Shown: positions 33,765 through 47,071, numbered from the stretch's first letter. The stretch is DNA of 64,000 bases from Trifolium pratense (GCF_020283565.1 NC_060065.1:53902703-53966702), one strand, 5' to 3'. Made by a program: numbers and translations. Notes: generated from the letters alone by a model not told the origin.

Positions 33765-35308
33765 TTTGATTTATTTGAAGAATGAATGTGTTTTAACTAT
33801 AAAGACAAGAAAGCTGTGGACATGTTTTGCACTAATTATAATGTTGACTATAAGACTGCATTCATGACTAAATTTATTTTGTCTTCTTTATTATTTTGTT
33901 ATGTTGTATATGCAATTTTGCATATATACTCAAATTATATTGTGGTATTTTTTCTTGTCAATTTGGATTTGGTCTCTCTCTCCTATAAGGCGATTTGTTA
34001 TGGATTATAAAAAATTATTTTCAGATTCCTTAATTAATACAACAATTTTAGGTTTAAAAAAAAATTAATTGTGTTTATGAAAATATTTTTTAAATAAAAA
34101 ATACTGAAAATAATTTTTCATTTGAAGGAGGTTTGCCTTTTTTTTAATAATCCGTAACAAATATTCAAAAAGCGCCCGTTTATCTTTTATTAATGTGTAA
34201 TTATTTTGGATATATATTATAAATTCAAAATAAAAGTAACAAATTAAACGGATAAAAGGTTCTAAAAGTGATTATTAGTTTTATTTATAGACAAATCAAT
34301 TATTTTCACGAAATTTTATAATAAACGGTTTTTTTTGTTGTTAATTATAATAAATGGGTTCTATTTGAAATACAAATGCATACTTTTATTTTAAGAATGA
34401 AATATTTTTTATAAATTAGTTTATGGCATGTCTATATATATATATAGTTAATTTTTTTATCCATAATTAGTTAATTTCAGTAAGTTGATTATATTATACT
34501 TAATTACATAAAAAAATTAAGTTTATTTAACCTTTAATTATAAAAATAATTTATATCAAGAGATAGTATATATTAATTAGTTGCTTGTAATATCAAATGG
34601 TTCAACACAAATTAATTCATTTAAGAAGGGTTCATACTTCATACAATGGTACTAGCCTTAACCCTCATAGATTCTTTTTTAATGGTACATTTTTTTTTAC
34701 TACACTCACTTGCATGGTTAAAAATAGAAAGAGAAAAATGCCCCTCCCTTCTAAGTTGTAACCATACTAGATAGGTAGGTGCAAGGATATGATGTAATGT
34801 AACAAAACAACTTATAGGAAAAAACATATCATGTAATGTTTCTCTATTAATTAGTGGTAGTGAGATTGTACTTATACTTAATTCCAATTGCAGGGAAACA
34901 GAAACTCACGTGCATTTTTAAACTTTAAAATAAAATCTCTTGTGATTTGCTAAGAAGTTTCAAAAGTTAACTGATCCAACAATGTTCATGTACAATGTTA
35001 CAATTAATAACACAAGTGAAAGTACTCATGCAGTAATTTTTTAAAGAGAAAATTAATTATGAATGTAAAAAAAATGTAGTAGATAGCTAGGATGTGTACA
35101 ATGTAGTTTCCAGATGGAAGCTTTTGAGGCAGTCATGATTGATCAGCTTTATGATTATGATGCTGTTCTGTTCTGTTGATTTCTTTCCCTTTTGTTATGT
35201 CCACCACGATGGACAGATCAAATACTATGTTTAGTCTCACCATAATCATTTCCATCAAAATCATTTCATTTTGAAGACAATATACTTAAATTAAATGTTC
35301 ATTTATTA

Positions 35309-35482
35309 ATTTTTTTTATTTTTTTTATCATCGGTATTCGGCCGACCGCCTAATCTGGTTCGAGGGTCATCAGTTCTTAAATCAAGTGGTTTCAGCTCAT
35401 TCCTGATCGTAGTTGTGGGGGATTGAATTGTGGTCCTCCCTACTAAATTCATCGTCAATCGATCATTACTGAACCAACTAAT
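35309..35482 (-). mobile_element. SINE-like element, same family as 39825-40004
   Basis: Read on the minus strand it contains GCTGAAACCACTTGATTTAA, CGAACCAGATTAGGCGGTC and a GAATACCGATGATAAAAA tail. The same order is seen in the plus-strand copy at 39825-40004. No clear target duplication was found. Confidence 0.65.
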
Positions 35483-35910
35483 TAACAATTAGTTTAAATA
35501 CTTATCTTTTACCGTATTAAAAAAAATATTCAACTAAAATTTTTGCGTTAAACAATAAAAAAGAATTAATATTTAAAATGTAGAGAAGATAAAAGGAAGA
35601 GCGTGTAGTTCAATCATAACATGCATTTAAAATTGTTTCAAATATGTAGCTTTCTTAATTAGGTAAAGATTCCAAATTGGACAGAACCAAAATTTTGTTT
35701 AGAAATACTAATGTTTTTTTTTTTTTTTTATCAATAGAAATACTAATGTTAGGAGTTAGAAATTAGGTAATTCAATCATAACAAGCATTTAGAAATTTAC
35801 ATGAAAATTTTGTTAGGAGTTACGACCGAACCAAAAACTTTCTTCATAACAATTTTTCAATGTCCCAAGCAGGGACGGATGTGGGGTAGCAAGCAGGCCC
35901 TCCCCCCTCT

Positions 35911-35913
<3 letters not shown>

Positions 35914-35997
<84 letters not shown>
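35914..35997. repeat. AT dinucleotide microsatellite
   Basis: An uninterrupted alternation of A and T for about 84 bp, roughly 42 units. It gives a false Ile-Tyr repeat frame when translated. Confidence 0.97.
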
Positions 35998-35999
<2 letters not shown>

Positions 36000-37398
36000 C
36001 ATGTATTTAACTCAATCTTTACTTTAATTCTACAAATACAATTATATTAGTATGTTATAAATCAAAATATTCGACTGAGAGGGAAGAATTAACTTGATGT
36101 ACTTTACATATTTTTTAACGGAGATTAATCAATGTTAAACGACCATGAAAAATTCATACATATTTATAATATGGTAACAAAAAAAATTCACGTCGACATT
36201 GTACACAAAATTAATCTGTATACATAAATTCATTAATTTTATTATTTTACTATTTTTTGGCCCCCGATGTGATAAGCTTCTGGATCAGTCGCTGTCCCAA
36301 GTCCCAACCTTAACCACACACTTCACTTATGGAATCATGAGAATAATATTTTGTCTCTAATTTTATTAATTTTAAAATAAAATGGTATTTTTGGTTTTTG
36401 CATTTAGTCTCCATAAAAGTATAAAGACTAAAATTTAATAAATAATATATAAGGACAAAATTCAAAGAATGGTAATTTTGTATAAACCAACAATATATTT
36501 AACAATTAATATTTTTATATATTGCCAATTTAGGGCTTGAATTTAGAAGTTATGTAGTGGGAAAAAAAATTATGAAGAAATGAAAAAATTAAATGAGTTG
36601 CATTTTCGAAGCTGAGTCATGTTAAACTTCAATGCTGATATAACGATGATAGAGGTACTTACAAATCATCCATCAAAACAGATTTTTAAATCAGCAACAA
36701 AAGATGAACTTATACATTTACAGGGACCTGAATTCAGTGAATTCAAAGGTAAATACAGTCATTAGTTTTATGTCATATGAGCATGATCATGATCACACGA
36801 TTAGATATCACCTCATAAATTTTATATTAAACCAAAATAAAAAAATTATCATAAAATCTAAACCGTCGAATCAAAATCAGATAGTTCATAATAACTTACC
36901 GCATACAATTACGATTGCACTTAATCCAATTCTCATTTACGGTCAATTCTTTACTAGCAGAACTAACATCATTGACTGCATTTTATTTATACAATGATGA
37001 TGGCACATCTAAAGGATATGAGAGTAATAAATTGAAATACTAATAAAGTCAGAACTAACAAGTTCGAAATGTCATTTCAAAGTACAAGACATATGAATTG
37101 TAGCTAGATAGCTTGGTTTGTTTAATTCATATTCACTCACTCACTCACTCTTGTGTCTATTTTTCCTGATCAACCCAACCAACAAAAACGGGACTCCACG
37201 TTCTCTGTCTCTCTTTCACTCTTCATAAATAAATTCTCTTTCCATCTTTCTTTTTCTCCCTGCAGGCTGTATCACTGTTACCAGGGTTTCTATCTATGTA
37301 CTCTATTTATTGAACTTTATATTTTTCAGATTTAACATAGTAGTAACAGTAAAGATGAGGTGTTGAAAACGATAACTAATAAGTAATCATTATTGTTA

Positions 37399-37761
37399 CA
37401 ATGGTGAGTGAGTACAATGGTGAGATGAGTTGCTCAATTGGTTGAACTAGGTGAGCTAAAAAAGTTGAAGATCCAGTGTTCAAGTAAAAACCGACATAGC
37501 AATTAACATCTTTATGAGTCGGGTAGAAGTCTTCTCTGGTAGTCTAAAAGCCGAAGAGTGTCTTTCTAAGAATTAAATTAGAAGTGGACCTCTATTAGGT
37601 GGTGTTTGTTTTGATATTTTCATTGGTGTTTCATTTATATACGACGTATTTATTTTGTACTCCTCTTTTATGGGTCTCTGTTCATTTTGTGTAGAGACCT
37701 GATTATTAATTAATAATAATATTTGCCGTTAAAAAAAAAACTAACAATTTGCCATTAAAAA
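37399..37761 (+). mobile_element. Long SINE-like element with 14-bp target duplication
   Basis: The exact repeat AATCATTATTGTTA lies at 37385-37398 and 37762-37775. The insert starts with a tRNA-like head (box A-like GAGTTGCTCAATTGGTTG, box B-like AGATCCAGTGTTCAAG). It continues with a body shared with 20850-21066 and ends in ATAATAATATTTGCCGTT followed by A-rich sequence. A related head is seen in the minus-strand element at 50523-50661. Confidence 0.85.
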
Positions 37762-38386
37762 AATCATTATTGTTATGTGATTTTTTTTTTTGGAAATAAC
37801 CTACTAGTTCCGGAGGAAGTCGAAGGGATTCTGATAATTCAGAGTTCGGCTGCGGGATAAGTAAAGTCTGGTCAAAAATTATTTTCATCAAGAATCAAAT
37901 TCGAATTTTTTTAAATAATTCATCCTAAAAGAAACTCGTTAACCACCTGAGTCGTTTGGTTTTTTGTGATTCTTTTCTTGTTATGCTATTGCTATGGATT
38001 ACAGTGTAACGTCAATCTGTCATAATAATATCCTCCATCAAGAGAACACCACAAACCTGTCAGCTTGACTTATAACACAAGATGTGATTGAACCTTGTAG
38101 TTGTAGCTACATACATCCATCTACAAGTAATTAAATTAACCATTTTTATTTTTTTCTACTTATTTATTCGCATCTATTAAATTTAAAGATGGAAATGTGG
38201 GCGCAAAACTATGGAATAATCATCATTTATCATCATCTAAAAGTTTTATAATTTTGTACATTTTGGATATCACTTTTTATATTGCAAATTTATACTGTTA
38301 TTGTCCACTGGTTTACAAGAAGATATTAGAGGTAAAAGTTAGTTAGTTAAATACTAACTTATATACTACAACAAGAAGAACATACA

Positions 38387-38442
38387 ACTAACTAGTGTAA
38401 TTAATTGGATTTGGACTAACTAGTGTAATTAATTGGATTTGG
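38387..38442. repeat. Exact 28-bp tandem duplication
   Basis: The unit starting ACTAACTAGTGTAATTAATT occurs at 38387 and immediately again at 38415, identical over 28 bp. Confidence 0.9.
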
Positions 38443-39824
38443 ACAATCTGCGTATATTAAGCTCAAGTGATTAATGAATTCTTAAAACGAATTGTTTGAA
38501 AGAATCTGAATTAAATTTCTAATGGAAATAATTATCGGTCAGATTTTATTTATTTTGTGGCCGAACTCTAGATTAATATACCAAAAGAAAAAACTCCCAA
38601 CATTAGTGGTGGTTTGGAGAATATAAGGGAGGAGAGACCGCACATGACCTTAAATTCTGGGGCATGCCAAATTTAATAAGTGACTTTAAAACAAAATTAG
38701 ACATCAAATTAATTTATAATTTACGTGCATCATCGAACACAAAATTTCAGAAATAACCTTGCAACCTAAAAAAATAATGAGTTCAATTACCATCACTATA
38801 AACTAAAAACTATGTTTAAAAAAATATATCAAAAATATTTTTTTTATTAGCATATACAAATTTATATTATTATAATTATATAGAAAAATAAATAATTACA
38901 AATAAATATGTAATGTATAATTTTTTATTATTATGAATGAAGCACTATAATGATATTTTGCAACAAAAGTATAATATTCAAATAGTTTAAAAAAATAAAA
39001 AAATAAACACTATTTTTTTTTACACAATAAACACTATTTTATTACTTCATTTTCATTCATTCAGGGTCCTCAAGGTCTGAGTGTGAGAATAGATCATGAT
39101 ACTATTAAAGTTAATTGGTAGAATTATTACAAAGTGGCAGATAGAGAGAAACATGAAATTAAAACTCAGAGAAATATGCATTATGCTCCCTTTTCTGTAC
39201 GTGTGGGACAATTTTGTTCCCTTATGAACTATGATCATGAAAGCACATGTATGTATATTGAATGCAAATAATACTAACCACAAGAAAGATTTGAATTGAA
39301 AATAATACTATTTAGACTTTTGAAGAGTTGACCTGACAAATTTTGATGTCATATTACTATATTTGTATCCTTAAACAGTGTCCAGTGTCCCGAAGCACTG
39401 TTTAGCATTTTCCTATATTTAAGGGTAAAGTTTTGTCCTAGAGTGCTGCAAATATCAAGTATCCAATATGTGTGTGTTTGTGTATACAAGCAACTAATAT
39501 TTTTTAAATAAAAAAAATACAATTTGCCTTTATAATTAGTTTAATTTTATATGGATAAATTTATTAATTACCTGACTATAGGGGTACAGGATCCTTATTA
39601 TAAGATGATTTTAAACACTAACAAAGACAAAAACATCAATCAATATGAATAGTATAAAAACTTACTTATTTTTTAAGCAATAACATGAGCATGACTCATT
39701 TTCAGGCCTTAAACCACACCAGAATAAGCATGGCTTAATAAAGTAACAAACGCATGTATACTTCGTTATTAAGTTACAAATATTTCTAACATCCATTTTC
39801 ACACATTTAATTTGGTCACATTAA

Positions 39825-40004
39825 CTTAGTTTGTTCAATGGTGATTGACGCTAAATTTGATAGGAATAACTACAGTTTGATTTCTCGCAACTGCGATCGG
39901 GAGGGGACTGAAACCACTTGATATTGATACCAAAACTGACCCCCCAAACCAGATTAGGTAGTCCAGTATACCGGATACCGGTGGTAAACAAAAAATTAAA
40001 AAAA
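39825..40004 (+). mobile_element. SINE with 13-bp target duplication
   Basis: The exact repeat TTGGTCACATTAA lies at 39812-39824 and 40005-40017. The 180-bp insert begins with a tRNA-like head (TTCAATGGTGATTGACG, then a box B-like CAGTTTGATTTCTCGC). It ends GATACCGGTGGTAAAC plus an A-rich tail. A minus-strand relative lies at 35309-35482. Confidence 0.88.
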
Positions 40005-41778
40005 TTGGTCACATTAAAACAACCGACAAATTTATTTTTAGTTCCTTTAATATCGGTTGTATACAAGCCAGTAAAATGTTTAAAGGACTCAAATTTTTTA
40101 CCACTTGCACTACACCAGTTTAATAAAATAACTTATAATTTGCCTATCATAAAAAAATTGATAAAAAAATATTAAATTTTTTAACTCTTTTCCATTGAAG
40201 AAAATATAAGATTATTGTGCCATGAAACTAGGTCGTAAAAAGATTAAGCTTTTAATTAACACTATGTAATAATTTGTTGAAAAATCTTGTGTTGATGCAT
40301 TTCTCAAACCCAAAAGCACTTCCAAAGCATGAAACCCATCCATTTATGTATTTCCAAAATCTAGTGCAAATGTTTTACAAATGATGTGATTAAAGTTGCT
40401 AGAGACTTTATACCAAAAAAAAGGAAAAAAAAATGTTGCTCTCTACTTCAAAACATAAAAGCTACAAGTACTGCATAGGCACAAATTTTTGTCCAAAAAT
40501 ATCAAGAGGCACAATAATGGATATTTATTTGGCAGTTTATATGGGTTTGGACAATATTCTAAAAAGTCTTTTATTTTTTTTTGCCAATATAAAAGTATAT
40601 TGTTGTTTTTGAGTAATATTTAGAAAGACATAACGTAGACACAGATTTTGTTACTGTTTGCATGTGAATCTTATTCTGCATTACTATATTATAGACTTGC
40701 CATTTGAAGCTGATCTTCATATCTAACATTTTTGTTTTATTGTTACTTTATAATGCTTTCAAATACTATAAACAAAAAGAGCAAACACATGCTTCTTTTT
40801 ATATATATATATATAAATAAATAAATTGAGCACTCACATCAGATAGCAACACAAAGAATGAAATTCTTCTTTTTAAGAGTTTTAACATTACTGCACTTTC
40901 AAGTCAAAATTCAAACTTCGGATCATTAGTTAAGACTAAAAACACCGGTGTTTACTCGTTCGAGCGGAGAAAATTATATTAACTTCTTCCTCTAGACTTT
41001 GCGCTACAAAAGACGGTTCTTTTGAAAAATAAGAAAGTTGCACCTGCACCAATACTTTGAAGCTAGCCAATGTAATTCTCAGGTCAGCTCCTCAATAGAT
41101 GCTGCATAGTTGCAACTATTATATATATTCTTCCCCCCAAATTCTTAAATTAATACTAGTATTTGGTAACGAGTTTAGAGAATCAAAAGGGCGGATTTCA
41201 AACCAAATGCAGTTTTCGGCTCACATAAGGCGTTTTATACATGAGAAGTAAGAACATAACGTATTGCCAAAGCAGCCATAGCACAGGGGCATGGAAAATA
41301 CAATCAAATCGGACAAATTCAGCGACTCCCAATTTAATACCGGTAGCATAGGAAGAATGCTTGAGGCACGCTGGCTTAAGAGGAACCTTTTCACCAGTAG
41401 CTGTTTATAATTGTTTCTTATACATCTAGGCAGAAATAAATGAACATAACACATTATCAGTCAACTTTGCAATTTAAAGTCTGACCTTGATTTCATGATA
41501 CATGATTGATGGTCGCCTAAAAAATTTTACACAGCAATCTTATTCTCTAATTTTCTTTACATTCTTAGGGGAAACCACAATCATAAGTGGATTGTATCCC
41601 TCAATTTTGATATATCTAATGCTAACCTCATCAGATGGCTGTATGTTATTGTCATCGGACAAATTGTGAGACTCCTACTGAAGTAATTTTGCTGCAATCG
41701 GCGATAGAATCTGAAGACACGCACCAGGATGATACTGTGGAGCTCATGAATTACGAAAAGAGAAGAGTTTGTTCTCAT

Positions 41779-44700
41779 CTACAAGCTTATCTCCTCTGGT
41801 AAGCTGATATTTAGAAAATACAGGCTGCACATCCAGTAACATTAATTAGAGAAGAACTTGCTAGCAAAAAAAAAAGCAACAGAAAGAGATATCATCCAAT
41901 TTTTCCGCTTCTGAAGTGAAGAGGGATATCACACTTCACAAGTGACGGGGAGGAAAGCAGACAGAAATAATAGCCAGAGATTTTGGAAGTTTTTATACGA
42001 AATTTCATTTCAATATTTAAGGACATCCATCTGATGAACAAGGAGGTAGCAATCAAGTCCAAGACTCCTAGTCATAAGGTTGCCTATTCTTAATTCTCAT
42101 AAATCATGTTTTGACTATATTTGTACCAAATCTGGGAATACAGGCATTTTTGAATTGGGACCTACTAAAGACTCACAATTCTTTTGCAAGAATAAGTCAA
42201 CATTATTATCAACTCTTGGATAAATTAGTAGACCCCTTACCACGTCGACTTATCCTACAACCACTTTTGATTTGAATTTGGTAAATTCTTGCTGAGTTCT
42301 GCTGAGTTTTTTTCAGGCTCAAGAAACAAATGAAAACATAGAATGTAGTAAATTTCAGAACTACTAAATACTACAAAGCCAAGTGTTTGCATTTCTTAGA
42401 ATTTGGTTTGGGTCTAACTCAACCCCTACAAAACCGGTTTTTATGGTGAAGGATGTCTCTCAGTTATAAACAAATTTGAATGTCATAACTTATCCGACGT
42501 AGAACTCTCAACACACCCTCCTTACGACTAGGACTAGGATTGAACATCTGGTGTGTGACCCAACTGGCCCGATAGCGGGTGGCCCAGTGAGTCATGGATA
42601 GGCTCTGATACCATTTTAGAATTTGGGTTGAGTCTAATTTAACCCCTACAAAATCGGTTTGTAAGGTGAGTGATGTCTCCCACTTATCAAATAATTTTCA
42701 GGTCATATCCCATCCGATGTGGGACTCTCTCAACAACACTTTTTGTCTCCACAATAAAATTTCCGTTTCCTCACTTTGCAGCATGCAATACTCATCATTG
42801 ATAGTTGCTAGTTAACATGCACAATAATTTACTCACTAGTCACTTCAATTCACTCAGATGGATCATATACTTTACCCCCCCAAAAAAAGTCAAACAATAT
42901 TATTATATATTGAAATAAACTTTCATTCGAAATGAGATTATTACCTCGCAGACATGAAAGCCATCCCAAAAAATACAGCCTTGACAGATTGCTTCTGACC
43001 GGCATAATCAAAAGCCAATGGCAGCATTTCATGAAGGGTCAGAAAAGCCATAACTCCGCCAACTGTAATTAACATAGAACCAGTTAGCATAATAATATAA
43101 ATGCTGAAAATCCCATCGTGACATCGAAAAGCTATATGACTGCAAACCTGATCCAAGTAGGCCTTCCAGAATCTCAGGATTTAAGCTGCTAGGGAATAAA
43201 TAGGCTACAGAGAAAGAAAAGGAAATCATTAAGTTCAACTGAGTAACTCACACATATCTAATAAACACTGAGTGTCAAAAAATGATGAACCTACATACTT
43301 GAAGCATAAAAACCTACTCTGGAGTAGAGAGAGGAAGATTCAATGGGCAGAATTGTGAAATAGGAAAAAGTGATTCACTTGAACTTAAGGAAATATGGAT
43401 GTTGTGCAAAGCAACATAAAGCAGATGACATACCTACGATTATAACACCCAAGGGTTCAGCAAAGCCTGAAAGTGTTGCCAATTTGAATGCCTGCCATTT
43501 ACTAAGACATGTCCAGAACAAAGAAATAAACAAAAGTAACAGTTAAAATTCAAGTACATATTAATTGACATAACTACATAGTAACAAAAACCAAGCTTCA
43601 AGATTAATTATTAATTCCATGTGTTATTATTTTACAAAACAATGACATCAAGTATGTTGAAATTTGCAAATGCACCCATATCATTGCATCCTCTGCAACC
43701 CAATTTCGTCAGAACCTATTTTACTTGTACATGTAACAGCACTTAAATCCAAATACAAACTATAATTTATTTTCTGTTTAATGCTAATTTTTTTATGCTG
43801 AAGTAAAATAAAACGAAATAGCCTTCTTCACAGTGAAACAGTAGCATTATGGCCATAAATGAAAAGGTTTTGCCACACGTGAAGTTTTTTGAAAATGGCA
43901 ATTATATACATTGGCAACCTTCAGAGTACAATCTATATTTAGATGAAAGCTCCAGTTTCATCTTCTCAGAGCCACTGAAAATATATTTCACAGTCAGCCT
44001 GTTTACTTCACATACATCTTTGTTAAGCTCACTATTTATGTATTTCATAAGCTCAATTTTCAATTGTAACCTGTAAATGTTTTAAAAGCTTGAGCCAACA
44101 AGAGACTTTAAAAGTTATTACCTTTGTGTCGCAAAATAAACAGGAAGTGCAACAGCAACACCCTAGAAAGCAGAAGATTTTTGAAATTACAATAAGACCT
44201 ATATAACATCTTAAAAATATGTGTCTCTTCATTAATAATGTGGGTAGGGAAAAATAATTTTTTTATGTGAAACTCAGAATATGGAACAATAAACCACAAG
44301 GAACGGTGATTTTCCTCTGTTATTAATTGCACTACTCAAACAAAACTAATGTATCAAGAGTAAAACAGGTTTTATCATGAGAAAAATTATACCTCTGGGA
44401 TATTATGCAGAGCAATGGCCAATGCTAAGTTGATGCCAACACGGAGGCCCTATGGACGAAAGCATGTTAGAAAATCAAATTGAAGCGGCATTAACAGACA
44501 TGTTGGTATGGATATAAGCTAAAGCAATCCTTCAACAATTAATGATAAAATTTGAAGACCCATATGACATCAATAAGTTTTTGGATACCTTCATGGATCC
44601 AAGGAATACAGCCATTCCTTCGGGAAAATTGTGTAAACTTATGCCTATGAAATGAACAAAAAGAAAACTATATTAGTAAAACTTAAAGAAACAATGAACA

Positions 44701-46719
44701 ATAGGCAATATGGAAAATGAGTATTGATGTTCTTTATTATACTCAAATCTTTATTTAGCATGGAATTTTTAGCCCTTCAATATTATTTGAACATTCAAAA
44801 GAAAATTAATTTTCATATTACCCTTATAATATTTTGTTCCAACAAGAACTACTTTGTAAGGAAAACGTTAGGTTTAAAAGTACTCAGAGAGTCCTACCTA
44901 CAGCTGTAATAATCCCACTGAATAAAACTTGCTGCCGGTGCTTTTTCAAATTATCCTTGCCTCCTTCATCCCCTTTTTTCTAATTCAAGAATGCCATCAT
45001 ATCTATCAAAAATTTATATTTATGTAGTATATAGAGTAGCTGCAGCAACAGTGATAACAGCTATTATTTCTAAGAAACTGATTGATTCAAACCTTTCTAG
45101 TCTTTACTTCTGATGTGGGAGTAAGTGTTGGCTCCGGGATAAAATTGGCTACAAAGGCAAAGAATATAACACCAGCAAAAAACTACACAAATGAGAAGAT
45201 AGAAGATTTTGGTCAGAACTAACATGAGAGAAGACGACGTGCAAAACAAATTGTTACTGCTAGATTACTTTATGATAACTCAAATGCAACTGCTTACCCA
45301 AAGGTTGCCTTTCAAAAATCCCAGTGAGTTTATAGCATTATGAGCCAGATCAAAGAATGATATGCTCAGCATCAAACCAGCAGCAAAACCCTTCACGGAA
45401 ATAAATATTTTTAGAAACAGACCAGAGTAACCAAATCACATTAAGTTTTGTTAAATAGCGCTAGCGCAACAGTGTGGTGGAATTTGAACAAATTGGAATT
45501 GTTTCGCAATATGCTATTTAGTTAAAAATATTGTCAAATAGTGGCGCTGTAACACTAATGCTATGCCAGGATTTAAACAAACCGCTATTGTCCATGATTG
45601 ACAAAATTGATCACATGGACAAAAGTGAGGGACACAGATTATAAATGAACCAACGCACCTGTAATAGCCCAAGCATCTTCAAATTGGGAGCTGGATTGAT
45701 AATAACAAAAAGCGCACCTGTTTCACGACGATAACTTAGATTCAAATTACAAAAACATAATAAAAGCCCAATGAAAACAATTAAAAAAAAAAACTACTGA
45801 TCAGCTGCTAAATCTCAAGATTTTGGCCATCAAGCAACGATATTAGTGTCTTTAAGACACTGTCTTTCCAGTTTCCACAAGAGCGAAAACAACAATAAGT
45901 TAAGGTGGTACATTGTTCTATTAAATTCTCAATGGTTCCACTCCATTAGTGGAAATAAAATAATCCTTTTTTTTACTTTGTCCCGTTTAATTCTCCTTAT
46001 AAAATAAACCCTGTGGATTCTTACATACGGGATGATCTTGACTCGACACCATTTGTTATTTGTTCAGGAACACTAGAGGTATTGACTATTGATGATGTAA
46101 ATAGTACACAACTCTATTAAAGCATGAGTGTTTATCATATATGTAAGTGCTTATGTATAAGCTATTTCTATAACAAAAAACAAAATACAGTCAAACTTAT
46201 TCATATAAGCTATGAGCCTGTATGGATTGGCTTATTTGAGCTTATCTACTGGCATAAGTTTTGTGAGACTATTTGAGAGAGACAATTTGCATAAGTTTTT
46301 CTCGGCTTATTTTCATAAGTTGTCCAATATAGCTTATGAAAACAGCTCATAATATATATAAAAATAATTTACCTTTATTTTATCTTTTGCTATAAAAATA
46401 GTTTATGGAAGCTTATACATAAGTGTTTGTGCTATAAGCTGCAAATAAGCTGTTTATCCAAACAGAACTTATAATTTTATTTTCATTAGCTATATGTTGC
46501 TATCCTATAGAGCTTATGAAAATAAGCTTAAAACATGTGATGTGCATTCTCATTGAGAGTTGTATTGAACACTAAAAATGAAGATAACAGAGTACACAAA
46601 ATTGAAATTGAAATTGAAAATGAAAATGCAGACAATGAAGTTATAATATAGATACCGATGGAAGTGCTGAGACCACCAACAAGTGAAAGAGCAAGTGCAA
46701 CCATCACTTGAGAATCCAT
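41779..46719 (-). CDS. ZTP29: ZTP29-like ZIP family zinc transporter
   Basis: Twelve coding exons on the minus strand: 46719-46656, 45717-45659, 45390-45298, 45182-45093, 44979-44898, 44644-44589, 44449-44393, 44162-44122, 43501-43434, 43204-43148, 43062-42945 and 41824-41779. All junctions keep frame and give 276 residues. ZIP proteins move zinc into the cytosol; ZTP29 is an endomembrane (ER) member. Visible are the N-terminal membrane helix (MVALALSLVGGLSTSIG), the lysine-rich loop after PEPTLTP, and the metal-site helices ISLHNFPEGMAVF and ALHNIPEGVAV with their His-Asn-x-Pro-Glu-Gly motifs. HEMLPLAFDYAG lies in the C-terminal part. The last exon is only 46 nt, encodes LYFLNISLPEEISL, and is 1,120 bp away from exon 11. 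That intron contains a TRIM element. Without the last exon, translation from exon 11 would stop at once in the intron (TAA spanning the donor). Confidence 0.95.
42396..42736 (-). mobile_element. TRIM retroelement (two short LTRs) in the last ZTP29 intron
   Basis: Two direct repeats of about 120 bp, at about 42396-42514 and 42615-42736, share a TAGAATTTGG end, a CAACCCCTACAAAA...CGGTTT block, and a CCGA(T/C)GT...ACTCTC...CAACA end. On the minus strand the upstream repeat is followed directly by TGGTATCAGAGCC (42614-42602), the primer-binding site complementary to initiator methionine tRNA. A purine-rich GTAAGGAGGGTG tract precedes the downstream repeat. The internal part is about 100 bp and codes for nothing. 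These are the defining parts of a terminal-repeat retrotransposon in miniature. I found no clear 5-bp target duplication. Confidence 0.85.
46218..46466. mobile_element. MITE in ZTP29 intron 1
   Basis: The left end reads CTGTATGGATTGGCTTATTT and the right end, read inward from the other strand, CTGTTTGGATAAACAGCTTA. The interior is full of AGCTTAT/ATAAGCT segments. A related partial segment (TAAGTGCTTATGTATAAGCT) lies just upstream at about 46142-46161, and weaker relatives lie in XDH intron 6 at about 3920-4040. Confidence 0.7.
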
Positions 46720-46900
46720 CGATGCTGTGTTAGGTCAAAATTCTCAACAATTGGGATAATTTAATACCTAGAACAAGAAGACGCAAATGAATTAAATTAA
46801 ATTCACGCAGCTACTAGTACTACTATACTCTTTTTTTTTTTTATTAATCTTAATGTTATCATTCAATTTCATTTTCTTTTCTCACTATTTTTTAATGGAA

Positions 46901-47071
46901 AATGCTAAACAGTGCTCCCGGGGCACTGGTTAAAGATGCAAAAATAGTAATTTGGCATTGGAGTTTGTGCAGTCAACTCCTCAAAAGTTTAAAAAGTGTT
47001 ATTTTCTTTTCAAAACTTTCTTTTTTTGGTTTCCTTAACCAGTGACTCGGGGGCACCGGTTAGCATGACCC
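46901..47071. mobile_element. MITE with long inverted ends (relative of 12287-12443)
   Basis: Left end AATGCTAAACAGTGCTCCCG, and right end read inward TCATGCTAACCGGTGCCCCC; both continue into a (G)CACTGGTTAA or TCACTGGTTAAG string, so the inverted ends are about 35 bp. The copy at 12287 has the same plan with more differences. It sits just upstream of the ZTP29 start. Confidence 0.75.

Larger units (their letters stand above)
33765..41778. other. Gene-poor region between WIP and ZTP29
   Basis: Eight kilobases without a recognisable coding gene. It contains SINE-type insertions at about 35309-35482 (-), 37399-37761 (+) and 39825-40004 (+), an AT microsatellite at 35914-35997 and a small 28-bp tandem repeat at 38387-38442. 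The sequence is otherwise AT-rich. The last several hundred bases before 41778 are probably the 3'UTR of the minus-strand ZTP29 gene. The frames in this region have AT-driven composition and no family resemblance. Confidence 0.55.

Noticed and set aside
35801..36010. A 69-residue frame rich in Ile-Tyr repeats
   Set aside because: It is the translation of an AT microsatellite, not a protein.
36704..36997. A 97-residue frame in the gene-poor region
   Set aside because: Asn/Ile/His-rich AT-driven composition with no recognised domain.
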